Translations under genes and position numbers: made by a program
The notes under the pieces: model-generated
What the model was told of the DNA's origin: nothing
Database searches by the model: none
Seen by the model: only the letters and a program-made list of their open reading frames with translations
In this document: positions 1 to 9,252 of the stretch, in pieces
How the letters are laid out: the number at the start of each line of letters is the position of its first letter
Numbering within the stretch: the stretch's first letter is position 1
Source: Physocladia obscura
Taxonomy: Eukaryota > Chytridiomycota > Chytridiomycetes > Chytridiales > Chytriomycetaceae
DNA: 12,281 nucleotides
NCBI GenBank assembly: GCA_027596945.1
Contig: JADGJH010001050.1
Location: forward strand, 1-12,281
Direction: 5' to 3'

Positions 1-4
1 AAAA

Positions 5-952
5 ATGAATGGCTTAGATATACTTTCTACAATCGCGCTCTCCAATGATAAGAGCCTGAGATCCTGGGCCCCGGCACTTGAAGCAATTCCAGACGGCGTT
101 GCAGCTTACACTGATGCCAATAATACTTTTGAATCGAAAAAGCCAAGTCCAAATCAAACTGGAAACGCCGCACGAAACTCAGCTTCAAAACGCCAACAAA
201 GAAATCCACTTTTGCCAACGCTGCCATCGATGTTGGAAATATTACCAGAATTCAGCACCGCCAGCGAGGTCTCTTCGCAATCGATGAGTATTTCCAGTTT
301 GGTCCACGGCCAAGAAAACCCTGCGAATTCGTACAGCGCCAATGTCAGTGCAAATGCCAACGCGACACTACAGTCCAGCATAAACCCACTTTGCGACGCG
401 CATTTATTTGTTACATCACGGGTTTCAACAGACTGGTCCCCTCACATTTTCACCGAAGCAACACCAGACAGCTTGAAGTTCCTCAATCCTTGTCGTGTGC
501 CGTTACACCAAGCCCAAAGAATTTTGGGAACACAAACGAATTTTTTGCCCATCCATTCAAACCCAGCATCGACGGCATATCCAATCGCATGTAACAACAA
601 CAACACGCGGTCATCGTCGTTATCGCTGTCATCTTTAAATCCAGTATACGTATCTCCTGTTGCCGATCATACCGTATTATCGACAACTAGCAGCAGTAGC
701 AGCCGCAGTAGTAGCATTGGTGACTTACATAGGAACTCCCACCCTAGCTGCATCAATTTTGTTCCTGGCGGCAAGTACAGTTGTAAGATTTGCGCAAAAA
801 GTTTTCGCCGCAAACATCACTACGAGAGTCATATGGTGACACATAGCTCTGATTACAGATTTATCTGCAAGCTTCCTGGATGTAAAAGCAAGTTTCGGCG
901 AAACCAAGATTTATTGCGTCATTTAAGGAACGTGAAGCATTTTGGTGTTTGA
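5..952 (+). CDS. C2H2 zinc-finger protein (putative transcription factor), paralogue 1
   Basis: Uninterrupted 315-codon frame ending in TGA. It probably encodes a nuclear DNA-binding protein. Two zinc fingers occupy the last 56 residues: C260-X2-C263-X12-H276-X3-H280 and C288-X4-C293-X12-H306-X5-H312. The inter-finger linker (SSDYRF) departs from the usual TGEKP. The DNA-contacting helix positions -1/2/3/6 read R269/H271/H272/S275 in finger 1 and R299/Q301/D302/R305 in finger 2. The first 250 residues are low in complexity, with an Asn/Ala/Ser-rich stretch near 108-126, a basic patch SKRQQR at 61-66 that could aid nuclear import, and a Ser-rich run at 202-238. No other domain is recognised. 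The ATG has A at -3, but only four bases precede it in the window, so an upstream exon or earlier start cannot be excluded. The finger pair matches that of the gene at 1976-2956. The target genes are unknown. Confidence 0.88.
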   Translation: MNGLDILSTIALSNDKSLRSWAPALEAIPDGVAAYTDANNTFESKKPSPNQTGNAARNSASKRQQRNPLLPTLPSMLEILPEFSTASEVSSQSMSISSLVHGQENPANSYSANVSANANATLQSSINPLCDAHLFVTSRVSTDWSPHIFTEATPDSLKFLNPCRVPLHQAQRILGTQTNFLPIHSNPASTAYPIACNNNNTRSSSLSLSSLNPVYVSPVADHTVLSTTSSSSSRSSSIGDLHRNSHPSCINFVPGGKYSCKICAKSFRRKHHYESHMVTHSSDYRFICKLPGCKSKFRRNQDLLRHLRNVKHFGV

Positions 953-1014
953 ATAACTTTTTTTAAAGTATAACAATTTGTGTAAATATTGGTTCTGCAG
1001 AGAGAAAAAAATCA

Positions 1015-1020
1015 AATAAA
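1015..1020 (+). terminator. candidate polyadenylation signal AATAAA
   Basis: This is the first AATAAA after the stop of the upstream zinc-finger gene, 62 nt downstream of it and in an A-rich stretch. The position suits a 3' processing signal. The surrounding sequence is so A-rich that further copies occur soon after, so the exact site is uncertain. Confidence 0.4.
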
Positions 1021-1336
1021 AATAGCCAAAAGAGCATACGACATAAATAAAATGAAAAAAAATAAATAAGTAAAAAAACAGCGAGTATCAATCCGTTGTT
1101 ATATTAAAACACTTAGATAAAAAGAGACGGAAGGAGAAAAAACGAATATAATGTAAAAATTAAAACATGAGGGGTTTGGCTGGGCTAAAAAAATCAAAAT
1201 CAAAATCAAAAAATAGTAACTTATTTATTATAAAAAACTCCTTAATTTTCAAATAGCGCTTAAAGAAAAAAAATGAGTGAGCCAATTCGATGAAGGAATG
1301 AACGACAACCAAAAACAAGAGAGAAAAAAAAAAGGA

Positions 1337-1344
1337 TATATAAG
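1337..1344 (+). promoter_or_regulatory. TATA-box-like motif TATATAAG
   Basis: TATATAAG is a good match to the TATA consensus and sits in the sense direction for the second zinc-finger gene. It lies about 630 nt before that ATG, so if used it implies a long 5' leader or a 5' UTR intron. The AT-rich context makes a chance match likely. Confidence 0.25.
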
Positions 1345-1975
1345 AGGTGACAGTAGAGTATGCGAATCCCTGTCAGCAGATAGTTTTGTAACTCTAGCTG
1401 CTGAAATTGGAACGTCCTACCAGTTAAGTTTTTTAAAATTTCTTTCGATCCATCTCTCTTCAAGTTTCTTCGATCTTGAAACTTCAGTTTTTCCAATCAA
1501 AAATTTTGATAGGCTCAAATTTTTCATGGGCTTTGGTTAACATTTTTGATATGCAGGCTAACTTAAAACAGCACACAAGAAACCTGAACATAGAAACGAG
1601 AACAAACTTATTGATAATAATATTCGAAGCGAAAAATTAATTTTACACTAAACGCAAAAATTCAATTTGAATATGAAGGAATCCGATGTAAACTTACAGT
1701 AGATTAACGGAAGCTGAAGTGAGATTCTAGGAGTCTTTATGGGAGTGGTAGCAAGAACAAGTATGAAATAATTCATTTCAGAATTTTTGATAAGCTTGGA
1801 AAACAACAGTAAGCCTGGAAAGGAAAAACGATAAAAATAACAAGCTGGGAGCAAGCCCGTACAAAAACAAAAAACACCATAAACCTGCAAGAATCGCGAT
1901 CAAGCTGGCAACGCAAAACATCCGTTTCCCTTGATTAATAGGCTCATACTTATCGCTTTGACACTTGTGCAATAA

Positions 1976-2956
1976 ATGCTTTCTCTGCACGCGCTTACAA
2001 ATACTTCAGTTGTTGGCGACAACGACAACACAACACAACCACACTCAGACTCAGCAAACGACGTCTACGGCAGTACAAACATAGAAAAAAACACAATCAA
2101 GGTCACTCTCCCGCCAGCCGCCAGCCTTTTGGCACTCAACCAACAACCCGATTTAAGTTCATTTCGGTGTCAGCCAAGCCAACAAAGCCAATGCAGAAGC
2201 CACAACCACATTCACAACAACTACGACTACAGCAACAACAACAACAAAAATCATTACGACAGCAGCAGTAAGAGCTATAACCACGCAAACACACACACAA
2301 TCACCGCTCAAACTCCGCCTTATCATTATACCCACTTTGCCCGCCAAAACTCATACGCTTCCGGCCTTTCGCATCCATGCGGACTCCCCATGTCAAACAC
2401 TCCACCGTCTCCATCGCCCCAAACACTGTCTCCTGTCCACTTTCCTCCCCCTAGTGCCAACAGCCATTTATGTAACACGACTAGATCATACAGCCATTCG
2501 TACTCACCTCCTCAATACCCGCCACCGCAATATAACCAGCCACAACAACTACAACAATTCAGCTATTCCTATCTATCACACACGCAATACTCACACTCAA
2601 GAATCCCTTCCATTATTTCAAACACTGTCACTCCAACTGAAACAATAGCATCCCGGTCTCCAGACAACTGCTATTGCAACAACACTGGTACCGGAAGCGG
2701 TGGTGGCGATATTACCACTATTACCATCATCAACCGCAGCTCGTCAGTTTCGTCGGCGACTCCCACTGGAAAAACATTCATGTGTCCAGAACTCTCATGT
2801 AGAAAGATTTTCTTTCGCAAGCACCACCTGGTTTCGCATCTCGTGAGCCATACCACTGAAAAGCCGTTCAGTTGCCATAAGCCTGGTTGTTACGCTACTT
2901 TCAGGCGGAACCAAGACTTGCGTCGTCATTTGCGGAACGTTGTACATGTTGAGTAG
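1976..2956 (+). CDS. C2H2 zinc-finger protein (putative transcription factor), paralogue 2
   Basis: Uninterrupted 326-codon frame ending in TAG. An in-frame TAA directly precedes the ATG, which fixes the start unless an upstream exon is spliced in. Two fingers close the protein: C270-X4-C275-X12-H288-X3-H292 and C300-X4-C305-X12-H318-X5-H324, joined by a near-canonical TTEKPF linker. Helix positions -1/2/3/6 are R281/H283/H284/S287 and R311/Q313/D314/R317, identical to the neighbour at 5-952. The other 265 residues are low in complexity: an Asn/His/Ser/Tyr-rich part at about 73-108, Pro/Ser-rich at 143-160, and Tyr/Gln/Pro/Ser-rich at 171-208. This resembles activation-domain or prion-like sequence. 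The most likely role is a sequence-specific nuclear regulator. Its target and exact family are unknown. Confidence 0.9.
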   Translation: MLSLHALTNTSVVGDNDNTTQPHSDSANDVYGSTNIEKNTIKVTLPPAASLLALNQQPDLSSFRCQPSQQSQCRSHNHIHNNYDYSNNNNKNHYDSSSKSYNHANTHTITAQTPPYHYTHFARQNSYASGLSHPCGLPMSNTPPSPSPQTLSPVHFPPPSANSHLCNTTRSYSHSYSPPQYPPPQYNQPQQLQQFSYSYLSHTQYSHSRIPSIISNTVTPTETIASRSPDNCYCNNTGTGSGGGDITTITIINRSSSVSSATPTGKTFMCPELSCRKIFFRKHHLVSHLVSHTTEKPFSCHKPGCYATFRRNQDLRRHLRNVVHVE

Positions 2957-3231
2957 GTTGCGATCGGTGACGCTTATGAACACGACGTTTGTAATTGATG
3001 TGACTTTTGGTAATTAATGTGGTGATAAAACAAAGGAGTATAATACGAACTGTGTTTTCTAATTTTTTCTGTTTTTCCGATTGTTTGCGGGGGTTTTTAT
3101 TGCAATTCAAATGCCGTTTTTCAAAAATAACTATTCGAAAATACTCCTTCAAAATTATATTTAGTAGTTATTATTACACGTCAAATGCGAAATTCTTCTT
3201 TCATTCCAAATGTACAAGAATTTGCGTCGAT

Positions 3232-3246
3232 TGCAGGAATCCTGCA
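3232..3246. repeat. short palindrome TGCAGGA-A-TCCTGCA
   Basis: Seven-base perfect inverted arms flank a single central A. It could be a dimeric protein-binding site, or chance. Nothing nearby helps to decide. Confidence 0.3.
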
Positions 3247-3306
3247 TTTTGAAATGAATCTCTCATGATTGTACCCACATCTTTTCGCGAATTAAGTAAG
3301 TGAAAG

Positions 3307-3312
3307 AATAAA
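3307..3312 (+). terminator. candidate polyadenylation signal AATAAA
   Basis: An AATAAA hexamer lies 350 nt after the stop codon of the second zinc-finger gene. It is in the sense direction, in AT-rich sequence. A chance match is quite possible. Confidence 0.25.
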
Positions 3313-3616
3313 CAAAAGAGGAAAAAGAAAAAAAACAATACGAAGTCACGCCTTATATTTTGTTGAAAAAATTCCGTTTCTATCTTTGCTGTGCCTCACA
3401 CCATCAACATCACCAACACTACTCGTTACCGTTGTTTCTGATACTGCAAAAACCCAGAGCAACTACACCAGAAAATCTCAAAAAGCAATATGAAAATAGC
3501 AAATTCAAAATGAAAAGGAGTGATTCCAAAGGGAAAATTACGCATAAAATGAATGGCTGTTCGTAAATTAGGGGAATTTTGTGAAAATTTGAAGGGAGTG
3601 AATCAAAATGAAATAA

Positions 3617-3763
3617 ACCGAAACTTTCAAATGTAAAAAATATAATATTGTCTTCATCTTGTCAAACAACAGCGGAAAAGCTTACTATGACGCCTCATTC
3701 CTTGCATTTGCATTTGCACTTAAAGCGGATGCATTAATAGCAGATATTGCTCTTGACACGTAA
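3617..3763 (+). other. possible orphan exon or pseudogene fragment
   Basis: A 48-codon open stretch between in-frame stops with no ATG. Its second half (AYYDASFLAFAFALK and onward) has a more protein-like composition than its surroundings. It runs directly into a perfect splice donor, GTAAGT, at 3760-3765. A possible acceptor (CAACAG, ending at 3672) lies inside it, so an exon of 3673-3759 can be drawn. The segment loosely recalls the C-terminal part of PIN-domain nucleases (YDA..LA.A...ADALIAD), judged from memory only. No matching upstream or downstream exons were found, so it may be a relic or chance. Confidence 0.15.
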
Positions 3764-3784
3764 GTATAAGTTATAGATACAGAT

Positions 3785-3807
3785 CTGTTATTTGTGAGCA
3801 GAATGCT
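3785..3807 (+). repeat. 23-nt direct repeat, copy 1
   Basis: Identical over 23 nt to 3864-3886, with starts 79 bp apart. The shared core begins CTGTTATTTGTGAGCAG. A perfect 23-nt duplication at this distance is unlikely by chance even in AT-rich DNA. The flanks do not match, so the repeated unit is this short element only. Confidence 0.8.
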
Positions 3808-3863
3808 GTTTATTATGTGCATATCTCAAAAAAAACAAAGTAAAGTAATAAAGCATAAGACAC

Positions 3864-3886
3864 CTGTTATTTGTGAGCAGAATGCT
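3864..3886 (+). repeat. 23-nt direct repeat, copy 2
   Basis: Second perfect copy of 3785-3807. Unlike copy 1, it is followed directly by an inverted partner, so its 3865-3876 part forms one arm of a hairpin. Confidence 0.8.
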
Positions 3887-3900
3887 AATCACAAATAACA
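3865..3900. repeat. perfect 12-bp inverted repeat with 12-nt spacer
   Basis: The arms TGTTATTTGTGA (3865-3876) and TCACAAATAACA (3889-3900) are exact reverse complements separated by 12 nt. The first arm also occurs in direct-repeat copy 1 at 3786-3797, so the right arm could pair with either copy. This could be a regulatory hairpin, a dimer-binding site or the remnant of a small transposable element. No target-site duplication or coding capacity was seen. Confidence 0.75.
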
Positions 3901-3952
3901 TGGCACGGTTTTTTCTTGCGAGAATACAAGCCAAGGAGATCTCTAGAAATTG

Positions 3953-3980
3953 TGGAGAAATGTTGAGTTGGCTTTCTCCA
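3953..3980. repeat. 8-bp inverted repeat with 12-nt spacer
   Basis: TGGAGAAA (3953-3960) and TTTCTCCA (3973-3980) are exact reverse complements with a 12-nt spacer, the same spacer length as the hairpin 53 nt upstream. The function is unknown. Confidence 0.5.
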
Positions 3981-4026
3981 TTCCACCGGTTTATTTATAT
4001 GACCCTGTGATGTTTGCCATGGACCC

Positions 4027-4041
4027 TATAAAGTCCACGTG
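4027..4041. promoter_or_regulatory. TATAAA and CACGTG (E-box/G-box) motif pair
   Basis: TATAAA at 4027-4032 is followed four bases later by the palindrome CACGTG at 4036-4041, the core bound by basic helix-loop-helix factors such as yeast Cbf1 or Pho4. No gene starts close by on either strand, so a promoter role is unproven. Confidence 0.2.
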
Positions 4042-4123
4042 ACACGCACGATTGACTTCATCTGAATTTCGATATGGCGAGGCGCTAAACCGGAGTTATG
4101 GTGTGTATAGTAAAACTTGCAGT

Positions 4124-4187
4124 AAAAAAAAAACAAAAAAAAAAAAAAACCCCCAAAACCCCAAAAAAAAAAAAAAAAAAAACAAAC
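4124..4187. repeat. poly(A)-rich tract with C runs
   Basis: About 60 nt of almost pure A, broken by single Cs and by a CCCCCAAAACCCC segment near 4150-4162. It is low-complexity sequence. It could be a slippage-prone microsatellite or an old retroposed poly(A) tail, and it could be a site of assembly error. The opposite strand carries two G runs, too few for a confident quadruplex. Confidence 0.7.
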
Positions 4188-4460
4188 CTGGGTAAAGCAA
4201 TTTAGCTGAAGGTCTCTTTGCTCTGGAGAACTCAAAAAATGTTTAAAACTGTGTTCAGCAGATTCACCGACATATATTTGAAAGCTTTCATGGCACAACA
4301 GTGTGTCCTTCCTGGCAGATAGTGTGGAACTTTCAGGTTATTAGTCTTATTTTTTGAAAGATAACTGTGCGTCCACAAGTCAACAAGGTCAAACCAATTG
4401 TGATCCAGACAGACTCTTCGGACAAAAATTATTTTTGTTACAGAAACTTTATCCATAGAA

Positions 4461-4973
4461 TCAGTGAATAGATTTTTGGTGGTTGCAGTACGTGCTGATT
4501 ATGAGTTTGTTGAATATTTGTGTTGATTGAGTTTGCGTTGATCGAGTTCGTGCAGGTTGACTTTGGGTTGATGACTGTTGAATTTGCTGGGGAGAAAATT
4601 TCAATGTTGAGCTTTGCTGGACAGCAGGAACTGAAGGAATTTAAAAAAGCTGAGTACATCAAGCAAAATTTTTTCATGTCAGTGAATGTGTCCAGAAAGC
4701 CACCCGACTCACCGACAGCTATATGTAGTGGCAAATTTCCTTGAATTACAACGCGGTCAGCATCAGAAATAATGGCGGCCAGCGGAATTTGGCCGCCAGA
4801 CACGCGTGAAAGAGCATAATTTTCGGAAAGCACGAGCTGCTGGTAGAAAACGAAAAAATCTGTGGAAAGGTTTGTTCCGCAAGGCTGTCGGCTCCTTTAA
4901 CGAGACCTTCGAGAGCAGACGTGTATATTTTGTGTAATATCCGGCTGAGATATTGGGGCTGTGATGTTTCCAT
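4461..4973 (-). CDS. possible small spliced gene of unknown function
   Basis: Tentative three-exon model. Exons are 4902-4973, 4713-4839 and 4461-4630, giving 122 residues ending in TGA. Intron 1 (4840-4901, 62 nt) uses a GTTAAA donor and an acceptor after a T-rich stretch (CTACCAG). Intron 2 (4631-4712, 82 nt) has a perfect GTGAGT donor and a CCTTCAG acceptor; an alternative acceptor at 4650 changes the frame of the last exon but also stays open. Reading phases agree across both junctions. The first exon (from METSQPQYLSRILHKIY) looks helical, exon 2 reads like an ordinary folded domain, and exon 3 is Gln/Ser/Thr-rich (SPQQIQQSSTQSQ). I recognise no family. The exon 1 frame stays open past the proposed donor, so that junction is the weakest. 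The gene would be divergent from the SERCA gene, with ATGs 240 bp apart. It could be a chance assembly of open frames. Confidence 0.33.
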
Positions 4974-5213
4974 AAGATTTCCTTTTGCCTTAGATTCAAA
5001 AAGTCGGCTAATTTTTTCATGATTTTTTTCGATTTATTAATTTTCCCTATGCTTCCAGTTATTCTGAAAAGCAAGCGTGAACAACTATCTAAACTTATAC
5101 CAATAACTTGCATTTTATTGTTGGCGCTTCTAGCACATTCTGCTGTCAAACTGTCGAGTTGAGTTTCAGGAAACCGCAAAAAATTTTTTCTTTGGAAAGG
5201 AAGTGGAAAAGAT
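4974..5213. promoter_or_regulatory. putative promoter region of the SERCA gene, possibly bidirectional
   Basis: This 240-bp AT-rich interval lies between the proposed start of the minus-strand gene and the SERCA ATG. An in-frame TGA at 5160-5162 blocks upstream extension of the SERCA frame. No clear TATA box was seen. If the small gene is real, the two genes share this promoter. Confidence 0.4.
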
Positions 5214-8787
<3,574 letters not shown>

Positions 8788-8822
8788 AGTTGCCTTGAAA
8801 TATTTGTGTGGCGGATGATGAC

Positions 8823-8828
8823 AATAAA
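8823..8828 (+). terminator. candidate polyadenylation signal AATAAA for the SERCA gene
   Basis: AATAAA lies 35 nt after the TGA at 8785-8787, in the sense direction. It is the closest hexamer to the stop. Another copy is at 9142-9147. Confidence 0.45.
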
Positions 8829-9101
8829 GCTTAAGTATTTTTCAACATAATTGCTAAACTGCCATTTTCTGAGATTTTTGAAATCAAAATCAAATCGTTT
8901 TTTGGTTGATAACATTAAAATCCACGGGTTCAGAAAAATAACTGCGGGCAATTAATATAAATAAAAAGAAGTCCAAACAAGTACACATGCATTGGACAAA
9001 AATATTCGTTTGACGCCAACACGCTGATTTTCTGATTTTTTCCCTGTAACACATACCTCTGTTTTCTATCCAATAACATGCAACCTGTCTTTGCATTCGC
9101 A

Positions 9102-9107
9102 TTTATT
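9102..9107 (-). terminator. candidate polyadenylation signal for the minus-strand gene
   Basis: TTTATT on + reads AATAAA on -, about 145 nt after the TAG stop of the minus-strand gene. It is the first such hexamer I see downstream. The AT-rich context makes this tentative. Confidence 0.3.
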
Positions 9108-9252
9108 AACTTCGATGTTATTACGCCAGGTATATTGCTTAAATAAAGTTGTGGCCAATAGTTAAAAATGAGGTCATAAAATTTCCAAAGGATTATGAAA
9201 AAGCAAAAAAAGAGTCTAATGATAATCAAGTTTATAAAAGAACAAATTTAAT

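Larger units (their letters stand above)
953..1975. other. AT-rich spacer between the two zinc-finger genes
   Basis: About 1 kb without a convincing gene. The first third is very A-rich and includes three tandem AAAATC units at 1190-1207. A TATA-like motif lies at 1337-1344, far from the next start codon. Short open frames exist on both strands (for example 87 codons at 1277-1540 on + and 70-80 codons on - between 1648 and 1990), but none shows a recognisable domain. The region probably holds the 3' UTR of the first gene and the promoter and 5' leader of the second. Confidence 0.6.
2957..4460. other. AT-rich spacer with short repeats, no convincing gene
   Basis: About 1.5 kb between the second zinc-finger gene and the possible small gene on the minus strand. 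Open frames of 60-90 codons occur on both strands (3007-3252 and 3360-3566 on +; 4026-4298 and 4232-4456 on -), but they are low in complexity or run through homopolymers and show no domain. Structured elements are listed separately: a short palindrome at 3232-3246, an open frame at 3617-3763, repeats at 3785-3900, a hairpin at 3953-3980, TATAAA and CACGTG at 4027-4041, and an A/C tract at 4124-4187. Confidence 0.55.
8788..9252. other. convergent intergenic spacer
   Basis: These 465 bp separate the tail-to-tail ends of the SERCA gene (+) and the large minus-strand gene. The sequence is AT-rich and holds only low-complexity open frames. It contains AATAAA in both directions: 8823-8828 and 9142-9147 on +, and TTTATT at 9102-9107, which reads AATAAA on -. 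No RNA gene or repeat was recognised. Confidence 0.6.

Noticed and set aside
1190..1207. Three tandem AAAATC units
   Set aside because: Too short and too close to the local A-rich composition to call more than low-complexity sequence.
1648..1990. Two overlapping hydrophobic minus-strand frames of 70-80 codons
   Set aside because: Both are short and low in complexity and lie in the likely leader of the + strand zinc-finger gene. No splice or homology support was found. T-rich reverse strands often give hydrophobic frames.
4520..4744. 74-codon + frame in the region of the proposed small - gene
   Set aside because: It has no recognisable domain and no upstream promoter signal. The splice signals in this stretch read on the minus strand.
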